A stretch of DNA of 27,586 nucleotides from IMG/VR virus record IMGVR_UViG_3300028025_000610, positions 1-27,586 of that record. One strand, 5' to 3'. A program made the translations under genes and the position numbers. The notes under the pieces were generated by a model. It did no database searches. It was given only the letters and a program-made list of their open reading frames with translations, and had not been told where the DNA came from. The stretch is from a virus. Positions 1 to 8,557 of this stretch are shown here, one piece after another (the stretch's first letter is position 1; each line of letters starts with the position of its first letter).

Positions 1-690
1 AATATTAGAGGTCAAGCCCAAATTGTGCAAATGAATGGCTACGTTCCCACAAGGATTTCCACCCATGCGGTTGAAAATTCTTTGACAAATCAAGTGGTTA
101 GCAATGCTGTTGCATGGACTTATCAGCTTGAGGGCCACGAAGTTTATGTAATCAGCTTTCCATCAATTAACCTGACATGGGCATATGACGTTGCATCAGG
201 AATGTGGCATAAGTGGTTGTATACAAACAACTTAGGCCAATATGAACGGGCAAGGGGCAATTGCTGCGCCCAGTTTCAAGGTTTGGTAATGGTTGGTGAT
301 TACGCCAACGGCAAAATATACAAACTTGACCCACTGAACTACACGGATGATGGTCAAAACGTTAGGCGCTTGCGCCGCGCACCGCATTTGGTAGCAGACT
401 TCCAGCGGGAATACTTTGATGAATTGCAGATTCAGTTCCAGCCCGGCGTTGGTCTATCCACAGGACAAGGGGAAAACCCTCAAGCCATGCTGCGGTGGTC
501 AGACAATGGCGGTTCTACTTGGTCAAACGAACATTGGACAACGATTGGCCTGATTGGTAAGTATGCAAACCGTGCCATCTGGCGGCGGTTGGGTACAGCG
601 CGGGATCGTGTGTTTGAAGTTTCAATTTCTGACCCTGTTAAAGCGGTCATCATTTCAGCCAACTTGAAATCTAGCGTAGGGGAAAACTGA
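1..690 (+). CDS. P22 gp10-like packaged DNA stabilization protein (5' partial)
   Basis: The frame is open to base 1 (codons from base 1 read N-I-R-G-Q), so the gene starts upstream and the GTG at 25 is only the first internal start. The visible 230 residues resemble the phage stabilization protein family (P22 gp10, a tail hub that plugs the portal after packaging). There is repeated aromatic beta-strand sequence such as ISFPSINLTWAYDV and GMWHKWLY, and the C-terminus RRLGTARDRVFEVSISDPV is typical of the family. It ends in TGATG, so the next gene starts on its stop codon. It opens the row of tail and ejection genes, as gp10 precedes gp14, gp7, gp20 and gp16 in P22. Family by recognition of sequence style, not a search. 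Confidence 0.75.
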   Translation, partial: NIRGQAQIVQMNGYVPTRISTHAVENSLTNQVVSNAVAWTYQLEGHEVYVISFPSINLTWAYDVASGMWHKWLYTNNLGQYERARGNCCAQFQGLVMVGDYANGKIYKLDPLNYTDDGQNVRRLRRAPHLVADFQREYFDELQIQFQPGVGLSTGQGENPQAMLRWSDNGGSTWSNEHWTTIGLIGKYANRAIWRRLGTARDRVFEVSISDPVKAVIISANLKSSVGEN

Positions 691-914
691 TGCTACCTAC
701 ACCACAAAGCCAGCCATATCCGCAGTCTGAGTTTTTAGACCCCAACACCAAAAGACCAACACGCACATGGCAGCAGTTCTTTATTAATTTGCTGAACTTC
801 ACCAGTGCCACAACTGCCACCGCAGGGTCAGCGACTTTGCCTGCAAACCCTGTGGGATTCATTAATGTGACCGTTAATGGTGTGGCGTACAAAGTGCCAT
901 ATTACGACCAATGA
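690..914 (+). CDS. Small virion-module protein, unknown function
   Basis: This 74-residue protein starts at the ATG overlapping the previous TGA, behind a good AGGGGA ribosome site. The N-terminus is rich in proline and polar residues (PQSQPYPQSEFLDP), followed by TRTWQQFFINLLNF and an Ala/Thr/Gly stretch ending in VNGVAYKVPYYDQ. It has no membrane segment and no catalytic motif. Similar small proteins follow gp10-like genes in other podoviruses, and the last part looks like a short beta-rich module, so a minor structural role is plausible. The function is not recognised. Its stop overlaps the next ATG (ATGA). Confidence 0.65.
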   Translation: MLPTPQSQPYPQSEFLDPNTKRPTRTWQQFFINLLNFTSATTATAGSATLPANPVGFINVTVNGVAYKVPYYDQ

Positions 915-1375
915 ACGACCTGATCTTAAATAATGTGCCAACCCGCGAGCAGATCGAAAGACTGCAAATGGAAATGTCTCAGATGCCTAGAGCAGATTTG
1001 CAATTGGCGGCTGATGCAATGCAAACAGAACATTATTTCCATGCGGGAATGTATGCAAGAAAGTTAACCCGACCAGCAGGCACATTGATTGTTGGCAAAG
1101 TACACAAGAAAGATCATTTCTTTTTGTGCGCCAAAGGTGAAATAATTGCGTGGACAGAGGGCGGCATGAAACACTTGTACGCTGGAGACATTGTGCAGAG
1201 TAAGCCCGGCACAAAGCGGGTGACGTTGGCGGTAACTGATGCAATTGGGATCACGTTTCACAATAGTGCAGAAACCGATTTGGACAAATTGGAAAAAGAA
1301 CTAATCGAACCAGATGAACTCGCGTTGTTTGATTCTTCTAATAAATTGAAAACGCTGGAAATTAAAGGGGAATAA
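911..1375 (+). CDS. Cupin-like small phage protein
   Basis: A 154-residue protein with a helical, charged N-terminus (about 1-45) and a central beta-rich segment (about 46-120). That segment, with KLTRPAGTLIVGKVHKK, FFLCAKGEIIAW, LYAGDIVQSKPGTKRV and IGITFHNS, follows the strand order and Gly/Pro spacing of a single-domain cupin barrel. The metal-binding histidines of enzymatic cupins are only partly visible, so a structural or binding role is more likely than catalysis. It starts on the ATGA overlap with the upstream gene and lies where P22 carries the small head-assembly gene 14. Similarity to gp14 is positional only. Confidence 0.6.
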   Translation: MNDLILNNVPTREQIERLQMEMSQMPRADLQLAADAMQTEHYFHAGMYARKLTRPAGTLIVGKVHKKDHFFLCAKGEIIAWTEGGMKHLYAGDIVQSKPGTKRVTLAVTDAIGITFHNSAETDLDKLEKELIEPDELALFDSSNKLKTLEIKGE

Positions 1376-1376
1376 T

Positions 1377-2138
1377 ATGACTTGGACAACAGTAGCATTG
1401 ATAGGCGCTGGCGGCAGTATTGCAGGCGGTCTTTTAGGCGCAAGTGGGGCGCAAAAAGCTGCTAACACGCAAGCCGCTGCCACAAGGGAAGCTATTGCCC
1501 AACAGCAAAGAATGTTCGATATTCAAAACGAACAGCAGCGCCCTTACAGAGAAGCTGGTTACAGTGCATTGAGTGACATTGCTAGCATGAAACCTTATTT
1601 GACCAAGCAATTTGGTGCAGAGGAATTTCAAGCAGGGATTGATCCAAGTTACAACTTCAGGCTTGCCCAAGGCAATTTAGCAACCACAAATGCTCTAAAT
1701 CGGGCTGGTGGATTGGTTAGCGGTAATGCTTTGCAAGGTTTGACAGATTACGGGCAAGGCGCTGCAAGTACAGAGTTTCAGAATGCGTTTAACCGTTTTC
1801 AAACGCAAAGAAGCAACATTTACAACACATTGGCAGGCATTGCTGGGATTGGGCAGACCGCACAAAAGCAGACTTCAGACCTTGCCCAAAACGTTAGTGG
1901 CAACATTGGTCAAGCCACCATTGGAATTGGTAATGCTATGGCTGGCGGTCAGATTGGCGCAGCAAATGCCTTGTCTGGTGGATTCCAAGGTGCTGGTAAC
2001 GCATATATGTTAAGTAATATGTTGGGATCAAAAGGTGGTGCACCCACAAATTACGGTATCACACCAACAAATTATGGGATTGGGCAAAACAACCCAGACA
2101 TGGGTGGGGCGCAAGGTTTAAGATTTAGCCCATCATAA
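1377..2138 (+). CDS. Ejection-type virion protein (P22 gp7-like by position)
   Basis: This 253-residue protein starts at ATG 1377 behind AAAGGGG. The first 25 residues are glycine/alanine-rich and hydrophobic (VALIGAGGSIAGGLLGASGA), a GxxxG-type segment that could insert in a membrane. A Gln-rich helix follows (REAIAQQQRMFDIQNEQQRP), then a long Ala/Gly/Gln-rich region and a low-complexity tail with two TNYGI repeats. This matches small phage DNA-transfer proteins such as P22 gp7, which leave the capsid to help form the periplasmic channel. It is the first of three consecutive genes of this kind. The role is inferred from order and composition. Confidence 0.6.
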   Translation: MTWTTVALIGAGGSIAGGLLGASGAQKAANTQAAATREAIAQQQRMFDIQNEQQRPYREAGYSALSDIASMKPYLTKQFGAEEFQAGIDPSYNFRLAQGNLATTNALNRAGGLVSGNALQGLTDYGQGAASTEFQNAFNRFQTQRSNIYNTLAGIAGIGQTAQKQTSDLAQNVSGNIGQATIGIGNAMAGGQIGAANALSGGFQGAGNAYMLSNMLGSKGGAPTNYGITPTNYGIGQNNPDMGGAQGLRFSPS

Positions 2139-2148
2139 GGATAAAAAA

Positions 2149-3807
2149 ATGGCAGATTTTTCAGTTACCCCTGTTGCACAAAACTTAAAACCACCCACAC
2201 CCATGACGTTGGGTGAAATGCTTAACTTTGCCAGTGGCGTACAACAATATAAACAAGCGCAACAATTGAACCCTTTGGCGGTTCAAAGAGCTGGCGCTGA
2301 ATTGCAAACACAGCAACAACAATTGCAAAATTTGCAACAAACTTACGAACAAGCGCAACAAATAAACCCTTTGGCAGTTCAAAAAGCAACGCAAGAAGCG
2401 CGAGTAGGTGAAATTGCATTAAGTGTTGATGAACAAAAAAACATTGAACGCACGAATATGCAAACGTTCTTTGCTGACCCAAATAATTTTCAAACCAATG
2501 GTCGAATTGATTTAGACAAGATTAATACTGCTGTTCCAAAAATTGCGCCTTTAACTGGCTCAGAATACATCAACAAATACACCACATTAGGAACAGCACA
2601 AACGCAAGCTATTGAGGCCAAACAAAAGCTAACCCAAGATCAACGAGCAATGATTGCTCAAAGATTTAGTATTTTGGGCAGAATGGGCGTTCAAGACAAA
2701 AATGCTTACATCAATGAAATGCAATTGATGAAAAAGGAAAACCCAAACAATCGTGATTTGCATGATTTGCTTGATGCCTACATGACCACATGGAATTCAG
2801 AGATGCAGTCTGGCCCTGATTTGCCCGAAAAAGCAATTGCAGGCGCGGCAACTTTAATGACTCCAGAACAACAACAAGCACAGTTTTCGACTAAAGCCGC
2901 AATGGATGCCCAAGGTCGAGTGTTGACAACAACCCAAAGCGTTACTGGCGGCAAACCAATTGTTGAAGTTAGTCTGCCTCAAGGTTTGCAACCCCAAACA
3001 CCACAAGGCACAAATGCACCGGGCGCGGCGGTTGGCGCGGCTGGTTCTGAAATTGCACCAAGCGTTAGATTGCCATACCCAGTTCGCAGGGCAGATCAGC
3101 CTTACACATTAATGCCAACTGAAGACAAAGACACAACAGCTGGATTTGATTACAGAAACAACTTAGTCAATGCCCAAAGTAATTTAGCTACAAAGCGCCG
3201 CAATGTTGAAGAAGTAATTAATCAGGCCAATAAAATTAGTGAATCGTTAGTCGTACCTAATTTTTTGGCTAAGTTTGGATTTGAAAAAGGTGGCGCACCA
3301 GAAAAAATGGAACGTGCTGTTCGTCAGTTTTTTGGAAGCGAACAATACGATTTACTTGCCAAAGACTTGGCAAAAATGGCAATTGACAATTCCCAAGCAA
3401 TGGGAAATGTTGGTGGAACTGTTGCTGGCTTGGATATGGCATCGGTTGCAAATGGCACGATCAAAGTCACGCCTGATGTGTTGGTAAAAATTGCCCGTAG
3501 GGTGCAAGCAGACCAAAGAAATCTTGATATGCAAGCAAGTGGCGCACAACAGTTTGGTCAAAAATTTGGCGACAATAACATGAAAGCATTTCAGCAAGCA
3601 TGGGGTGCAAATTCTAGAGATACCAAAATTTTTGAAGCCATGAATATTTTGGAAACAGAATCTGACCCTAAAAAAATGGAAAACAAATTTAAAGAATTAT
3701 TTCCATCTGAAAAAAAACGCAAAACAATTTTGAAGCAATACAAAAACTTAAAAAGTATGGCAGCTACTGGCTTGCCAGTAGAACCACTTGGCCCAGAGGA
3801 CTTTTAA
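2149..3807 (+). CDS. Ejection-type virion protein (P22 gp20-like by position)
   Basis: A 552-residue, Gln/Ala/Asn-rich protein with SD AAGGA before ATG 2149. Residues about 35-90 are coiled coil and contain a duplicated unit (AQQLNPLAVQ and AQQINPLAVQ). A helical region follows (90-230), then a Pro/Gly/Ala linker (about 270-310, ending near RLPYPVRRADQPYTLM) and a second helical domain with many lysines. There is no enzyme motif and no signal peptide. Size, Gln-rich helices and position between a gp7-like and a large gp16-like gene fit the internal ejection proteins of P22-type phages. The next ATG follows its TAA with no gap. Confidence 0.55.
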   Translation: MADFSVTPVAQNLKPPTPMTLGEMLNFASGVQQYKQAQQLNPLAVQRAGAELQTQQQQLQNLQQTYEQAQQINPLAVQKATQEARVGEIALSVDEQKNIERTNMQTFFADPNNFQTNGRIDLDKINTAVPKIAPLTGSEYINKYTTLGTAQTQAIEAKQKLTQDQRAMIAQRFSILGRMGVQDKNAYINEMQLMKKENPNNRDLHDLLDAYMTTWNSEMQSGPDLPEKAIAGAATLMTPEQQQAQFSTKAAMDAQGRVLTTTQSVTGGKPIVEVSLPQGLQPQTPQGTNAPGAAVGAAGSEIAPSVRLPYPVRRADQPYTLMPTEDKDTTAGFDYRNNLVNAQSNLATKRRNVEEVINQANKISESLVVPNFLAKFGFEKGGAPEKMERAVRQFFGSEQYDLLAKDLAKMAIDNSQAMGNVGGTVAGLDMASVANGTIKVTPDVLVKIARRVQADQRNLDMQASGAQQFGQKFGDNNMKAFQQAWGANSRDTKIFEAMNILETESDPKKMENKFKELFPSEKKRKTILKQYKNLKSMAATGLPVEPLGPEDF

Positions 3808-6393
3808 ATGGATGCCTTAGAAAAATTCCTTGGTGGTGGGCAAGCTGTTGCTGAACCGCCTAAAAAAGCAGGCGGCAAGATTCCATCTGATGTTCAGGCT
3901 AAACGCGATCAAGATGCGTTGGCAATCATCAAAGAGGAATTGCGTAAAAACCAAGAATTGGCTGCAAAAGGTGACGAAAATGCAAGATTAAATGTTGCTG
4001 CATTAAACCGTGAAATTGCCCGTTTTGAAAAGAAATCACCAGCCACATTAAAAGCTGTTGCTGCCGCCCCTGCCGTTCCTGTTGCCGCTGCTGCTGCCCC
4101 TGTTGCCCAAGCTGCCACACCTGATCCGCTAGAAGCATTTTTATCTGGCAAACCTGTGCCCCCTGCACAACCAGTAGCGCAACCAACAACGCAGCCAGCA
4201 GCGCAGCCAACAACACAACCAGCGGCAATTTCTGGGTCTAATCGTTATCAAGGTTATTCTGCTGAAGAAGAACAAAAAGCTGGCAAGGTCAAACAAAAAG
4301 TGCCAATGGTGCGTCAGATTCTGACCAATGCTTTGACAATGGCAACGCCAATGGTGCAACCCAAATCACCAGAATTGGCGCAAAGAATTGCTGGCGCAGT
4401 TGATACTCTTTATGAGGTTTTGCCTACTACTTATGGTGCGGTGCAACAAGCTATTGTGCGCCCATTTACTACACCTGAAAAAGCTGAAGAATTAGGCAAA
4501 CAAGCTGGTCAATTTATGTTTCCAAGCCAGCCTTTAGGTAAGGTTTTTGGTATTACAGAAAAAGAGGCTTATAAGCAACCATTGGGTGGTGTGACTGAAC
4601 CTATTGCTGAACAAATCAATAAAATGTTTAATGTGTTGGGTATGACCCCAGAGCAAATTTCAGAAAAAACTGGAATCCCTGCGGCTGACATTAGAAACAT
4701 GGTAGTTATTGGATCAGCAGCCATACCGCAAGCACTTAAAGAAGTTAAAAGCGCCACACAACCTTTGCGTCAAATGGCAAAAGATTTGGAAATTGTGCGC
4801 CCTGACGCTACTTTGAACCAGCCTGCTAAAAGTGGCGGATTAACGTCAGAACAATTGCAAGCGCAATTTGAGGCTAGGGGTGGCAATTTAAAACAAAATG
4901 CCGAGCAATTAAATCAAAATTATGAACAACAACGGGCAAGTGCAAATGCGCCCGAATCAGTTCAACAACCAATTTTAGATGCAAATGGTCAAGCAATTGG
5001 TATTGCTGATCTTGGAACAGCAAAGCCAACCCGCGCAGATTCTGAATTTAAGCCTGTTGAATATGCTGAAAATGGTCTGCCATTAGATGAACAGTTTGCA
5101 AGAACAAAAGCTGTGGGGCGTGTTTTTGGGGAAGATTATGCTGCTGATTTGGCTGCATTAGAGGGCAAAGGCAAAGAACGCGCAACAAACTATCAAGCTT
5201 CTAAATCTGATACACCATTAGGCAATTACCTTGCTGAACGGTTTAAAGATGAACAAAGGCGATTGCAAATATTTGCTGACCAGCAAGCACAAAAAACAGG
5301 CGGCATTGTTGGTTTGGATGAAAGCGCCAAATACAAACGTGGCGAGGCAATCCTTGACCCATTGAAAAAATTAGAAGATTACTTTAACAAAGAAACTAAA
5401 AGGATATATGCAGAAAGAGATGCACAAGCTGCAACTATTCCTGTTGAATCAAACAACATATTAAAAGTTTTAAATGATGATTCTTTGACTTTGGCAAACA
5501 CAGAAACCATTGGTTTGGCAAACATTGCTAAAGCAAGAATGCGTCAATTGAATATGATTGATAAAGATGGTAATTTGTTGCCTACTGATGCAAAAACCGC
5601 TGAAAACTTTAGACAATTTTTAAATGAAAATTTTGATAGAAAAAACGCAAATTTGCATCGTGCTTTAAAGTCGGCAGTAGATGAAGACGTATTGGCAAAC
5701 TTAGATACCAATTCGCCAATTTACAAAGATGCCAGAAGTTTGGTTGAATTGCGTAAAAACACATTGGACAATCCCAAAGGCATATCTGCAATTTTGGATG
5801 AAAGTGGGCCAAACAACATTAACCGCAAAGTTGACAAAGAAAAAATTTCTCAAAACATTGCCAATATGTCTGTTGAGCAATTTACCCATGTGATTAATAC
5901 TTTGAAAAATATGCCACCAGAATTGCGTGGTGCGGGTAATCAAGCCTTGGCAAATATCAAATCACAATTTGCAAGCAACATATCTGCTTTGGCTAGTAAA
6001 CCAAAAGATTTGACTAAGTTCATGAATGACAATCGTGAAGTTATGCAACGATTGTTTACGCCAGAAGAAATGAACAATTTTAGAGATTTGCATAATGTGG
6101 CGCACATCTTAAAAACAGACACTGGGTATCCCGGTGCGGCTGTTCAAAAAATAAACATAGAACAAAAACTGACTGGGAAAATTGGTCAGCAAATTTTGCA
6201 AAAAGGCGGGGCTGCTGGCGCTGAACTTATGACAGGCGGCGCTGGTGGTGGACTGCCTGCTGTTTTTGCACATGAATATATTGGTGCAAAATTAGAAAAA
6301 AGCAAGCTAAAGAAAATTGAAAAAGCTGAAGCTGAAGCATTTAAAAACGCACAATCACGTTTTGTACCAATCAAAGATTTGATAAACAAATAA
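3808..6393 (+). CDS. Large ejection-type virion protein (P22 gp16-like by position)
   Basis: An 861-residue protein starting directly after the previous stop, with GAGGA upstream. The N-terminus MDALEKFLGGG is echoed after an Ala/Pro/Val-rich linker by DPLEAFLSGK (about residues 107-116), then comes a PTTQPAAQ low-complexity stretch (to about 140). The rest is largely helical: a region with VRQILTNALTMATPMVQP, a charged middle rich in Ala, Gln, Lys and Asn, and a C-terminal segment with a Gly/Ala-rich hydrophobic patch (GGAAGAELMTGGAGGGLPAV) before a Lys/Glu helix. That patch could be membrane-active. No lytic transglycosylase motif was seen. The ejection role is inferred from position and size. 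Confidence 0.55.
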   Translation: MDALEKFLGGGQAVAEPPKKAGGKIPSDVQAKRDQDALAIIKEELRKNQELAAKGDENARLNVAALNREIARFEKKSPATLKAVAAAPAVPVAAAAAPVAQAATPDPLEAFLSGKPVPPAQPVAQPTTQPAAQPTTQPAAISGSNRYQGYSAEEEQKAGKVKQKVPMVRQILTNALTMATPMVQPKSPELAQRIAGAVDTLYEVLPTTYGAVQQAIVRPFTTPEKAEELGKQAGQFMFPSQPLGKVFGITEKEAYKQPLGGVTEPIAEQINKMFNVLGMTPEQISEKTGIPAADIRNMVVIGSAAIPQALKEVKSATQPLRQMAKDLEIVRPDATLNQPAKSGGLTSEQLQAQFEARGGNLKQNAEQLNQNYEQQRASANAPESVQQPILDANGQAIGIADLGTAKPTRADSEFKPVEYAENGLPLDEQFARTKAVGRVFGEDYAADLAALEGKGKERATNYQASKSDTPLGNYLAERFKDEQRRLQIFADQQAQKTGGIVGLDESAKYKRGEAILDPLKKLEDYFNKETKRIYAERDAQAATIPVESNNILKVLNDDSLTLANTETIGLANIAKARMRQLNMIDKDGNLLPTDAKTAENFRQFLNENFDRKNANLHRALKSAVDEDVLANLDTNSPIYKDARSLVELRKNTLDNPKGISAILDESGPNNINRKVDKEKISQNIANMSVEQFTHVINTLKNMPPELRGAGNQALANIKSQFASNISALASKPKDLTKFMNDNREVMQRLFTPEEMNNFRDLHNVAHILKTDTGYPGAAVQKINIEQKLTGKIGQQILQKGGAAGAELMTGGAGGGLPAVFAHEYIGAKLEKSKLKKIEKAEAEAFKNAQSRFVPIKDLINK

Positions 6394-6402
6394 GGACTTA
6401 TC

Positions 6403-7140
6403 ATGGCAGTTAATCTTTCGCCTATTGGCAACGGTCAGCAATTCTTTGACAACACAGGGTTGCCATTGAATGGTGGCTTGATCTATACCTACCAAGCTGG
6501 TTCAACCACGCCCTTGGCAACCTACACCGACATTAACGGCACTATTGCAAATTCAAATCCTATTGTGTTGGATTCGTCTGGTCGCACACCAAATGAAGTG
6601 TGGCTGACCTACGGGTTCTTTTACAAATTTGTTGTCAAAACTTCTGCTGGTGTAACACTTGGCACATACGATAACCTTTATGGAATCATTGGTGTGGCAG
6701 GCACAAGCACTGGCACAACCATTCCCACAGGCATGATTTCATTGTGGTATGGGTCAATCGGTAGCGTTCCAACAGGCTGGTATTTGTGTGATGGTACAAA
6801 TGGCACACCTGACTTGCGTGACAGATTTATTGTGGGCGCAGGATCGACTTATTCTGTAGCTGCTACTGGCGGTTCAGCAGATGCAATTGTGGTTAGCCAC
6901 ACACATACAGCAACTTCTGTTGTTACTGACCCCGGTCACAGTCACACTGTCAATTCATATAACACTACAGGTGGTTGTACGGCTGGCCCAAATGGAGTTG
7001 TTACTGTAGGGGGAACAGTAACAGCGGCTACTATTACCACGGGCATTACCGTTGCAACTACAAACGCATCTGCTGGTGTCTCTGGCACAAACGCAAATCT
7101 TCCACCGTATTACGCACTTGCGTATGTAATGAAAAGCTGA
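6403..7140 (+). CDS. Tail fibre / receptor-binding protein with collar domain
   Basis: A 245-residue protein with SD AAGGA before ATG 6403. The N-terminal ~95 residues (MAVNLSPIGNGQQFFDNTGL, GGLIYTYQAGSTTPLATYT, PNEVWLTYGFFYKFVV) match the virion-attachment domain found at the start of many podoviral tail fibres and tailspikes. Residues about 110-150 carry the phage tail collar pattern (IPTGMISLWYGS, PTGWYLCDG, TPDLRDRFIVGAG). A His/Thr-rich region with HTHT and HSHT follows, and the end LPPYYALAYVMKS is the usual tip of collar-domain fibres. The His-rich repeats may bind metal in the trimer. It probably sits at the particle tip and contacts the cell. It lies between ejection and lysis genes. 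Confidence 0.8.
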   Translation: MAVNLSPIGNGQQFFDNTGLPLNGGLIYTYQAGSTTPLATYTDINGTIANSNPIVLDSSGRTPNEVWLTYGFFYKFVVKTSAGVTLGTYDNLYGIIGVAGTSTGTTIPTGMISLWYGSIGSVPTGWYLCDGTNGTPDLRDRFIVGAGSTYSVAATGGSADAIVVSHTHTATSVVTDPGHSHTVNSYNTTGGCTAGPNGVVTVGGTVTAATITTGITVATTNASAGVSGTNANLPPYYALAYVMKS

Positions 7141-7142
7141 TC

Positions 7143-7367
7143 ATGGAAATTGACCCAGTTAAGTACGGTGTACTTTGGCAAAAAGTTCAAGACTATGAAC
7201 GCCGATTCGACCAAATGGAAACCAAAATTGATAAATTGGAATCATCCATTGAAAAGCTAGTAGCACTGGCAAATCAAGGTCGTGGCGGGTTCTGGGCGGG
7301 TATGGCCTTGGTGTCTGCTTTTTCGTCTATTGTGGGCTATGTAAGCCATTGGGTAGGTAAGAATTGA
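7143..7367 (+). CDS. Coiled-coil membrane protein, XhlA/holin-like
   Basis: A 74-residue protein starting at ATG 7143, just after the fibre stop; the same frame is open further upstream inside the fibre gene, but that is an unlikely start. Residues about 10-45 form a charged coiled coil (VQDYERRFDQMETKIDKLES), followed by Gly-rich GRGGFW and one hydrophobic helix (about 50-70, AGMALVSAFSSIVGYVSHWV). An N-terminal coiled coil plus C-terminal membrane anchor is the plan of XhlA-type holin-associated proteins, and it opens the lysis cassette. A helper role in lysis is likely but not proven. Confidence 0.65.
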   Translation: MEIDPVKYGVLWQKVQDYERRFDQMETKIDKLESSIEKLVALANQGRGGFWAGMALVSAFSSIVGYVSHWVGKN

Positions 7368-7413
7368 ACCTATCACACTGGCACTGGCTGCAATTGCTGG
7401 AATTAAGCAATCT

Positions 7414-7893
7414 GTGGCTTTGTATAAGGATGCGAAAGCTGCGGGAACAGACCTTTACAAGATAACCAAAGAAATTTCAGGTTTCATTGGGCAATTCTTT
7501 GAATCGCATGAAGAAATAAAAAAAGAAGTCAAAAAACAAGAACTTGACCCGCCCAAGACAAAATCAATGAAAGCACAGGCATTAGAGAATGTCTTTCACC
7601 AGATTGAACTGGAAAGGCAATCAGTAGAATTGCGTGAGTTTTTGATCTACCACACAGACCCAGCACTTGGTGCAGTCTGGTCGCGGTTTGAAGAAGAATA
7701 CAAAAAACTGAACGAGGAAAACGAAAAGCAAATCGAACTTGACCGCCAAATGGAGATGCAACGTAAATGGCTACGCAGAAAAAGACTCAACAATCTGCAA
7801 GACAAAACGCTAATAATCGCGGCAGTTCTGATAGTTACTATATACCTCCACCTCCTGTTATGGTCGATAAAGCAAATGACAACGGACAAATAG
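7414..7893 (+). CDS. Lysis-cassette protein with C-terminal membrane anchor
   Basis: From GTG 7414 this gives 159 residues, with a helical, charged body (KKEVKKQELDPPKTK; FEEEYKKLNEENEKQIELDR) and a C-terminal hydrophobic helix (about 131-152, LIIAAVLIVTIYLHLLLW). The frame stays open back to 7357. Translation from ATT 7363 would add I-E-P-I-T-L-A-L-A-A-I-A-G-I-K-Q-S, which resembles the N-terminus of a family I recall from other phages (x-x-P-[IV]-T-L-A). The GTG has only a weak ribosome site, whereas ATT 7363 has AGG 5 nt upstream and touches the previous stop. The true start may therefore be 7363. Function unknown; the last 127 bp also encode the next gene. Confidence 0.6.
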   Translation: MALYKDAKAAGTDLYKITKEISGFIGQFFESHEEIKKEVKKQELDPPKTKSMKAQALENVFHQIELERQSVELREFLIYHTDPALGAVWSRFEEEYKKLNEENEKQIELDRQMEMQRKWLRRKRLNNLQDKTLIIAAVLIVTIYLHLLLWSIKQMTTDK

Positions 7894-8051
7894 TTTTTCT
7901 GATTTCACTGATTGCGGTGATGCTGATTCTGCCGCTGTTCTTATACTTGATGGCTTCAATGTACTTTGATATGCTTGTTGTGCAGCAAGAAAACAAACAA
8001 CAGCAGGCCATTATTCGCCGCCTAATTATCCAGTTGGAGGAAAAAAAATGA
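7767..8051 (+). CDS. Small membrane protein, out-of-frame overlap with upstream gene
   Basis: A 94-residue protein that begins 127 bp inside the previous gene in another frame (GGAG about 10 nt before ATG 7767). The first 40 residues are polar and disordered (Ser/Asn/Gln-rich, then YYIPPPP). One strong membrane helix follows (about 43-70, VFLISLIAVMLILPLFLYLM), then a short Gln/Lys coiled-coil tail. It has no lipobox. The nested arrangement recalls Rz/Rz1 spanin pairs, but the sequence features (one inner-membrane helix, no lipoprotein) do not establish a spanin. Its stop overlaps the holin start (ATGA). Confidence 0.65.
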   Translation: MATQKKTQQSARQNANNRGSSDSYYIPPPPVMVDKANDNGQIVFLISLIAVMLILPLFLYLMASMYFDMLVVQQENKQQQAIIRRLIIQLEEKK

Positions 8052-8557
8052 TTCCCATAGTCGCGTCTCTTTTAGGTAGTCTTGCCCAGAACGGGCTGGG
8101 CCTGCTGTCAAGCGCCATCCAAGCCAAGGGCAAACAAGTCGTTGAAAACACCTTGGGCGTGAAAATCCCTGACAACCCAACACCTGAAGATGTATCTAAG
8201 CTGCGCCAGCTTCAGTTTGAACATGAAGAACGCCTGATGGAATTGGGTATTGAAAAAGCCAAAATGGAATTGGCTGAACTTGATTTGTTGGCAAAAGCCG
8301 CCCAGAGTGACGCAGACAACGTGACCGACCGCTGGCAAGCAGATATGTCCAGCGACTCTTGGCTATCAAAGAACATACGCCCCATGTCCCTTATAGCCAT
8401 CTTTTTGGGATACTTTTTGTTTGCCATGATGTCTGCCTACGGGTACAACGCAAATGAATCCTATGTCACTTTGTTGGGCAACTGGGGGATGTTGATCATG
8501 GGTGCATACTTTGGTGGGCGCACGGTTGAAAAACTAGCAGAAATGAGGAAAAAATGA
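8048..8557 (+). CDS. Three-transmembrane holin (GTA-type 3TM holin family)
   Basis: A 169-residue protein with strong SD GGAGG before ATG 8048. It has an N-terminal hydrophobic stretch (IVASLLGSLAQNGLGLLSSA), a charged helix (about 45-95), then the family's signature NVTDRWQADMSSDSWLSKNI leading into two C-terminal membrane helices (about 117-137 with MSLIAIFLGYFLFAMM, and 145-160 with GMLIMGAYFGG). This order fits the 3TM holin family first described from gene-transfer agents. The holin would open the inner membrane so that the endopeptidase at 8781 reaches the peptidoglycan. The next gene overlaps its stop. Confidence 0.8.
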   Translation: MIPIVASLLGSLAQNGLGLLSSAIQAKGKQVVENTLGVKIPDNPTPEDVSKLRQLQFEHEERLMELGIEKAKMELAELDLLAKAAQSDADNVTDRWQADMSSDSWLSKNIRPMSLIAIFLGYFLFAMMSAYGYNANESYVTLLGNWGMLIMGAYFGGRTVEKLAEMRKK

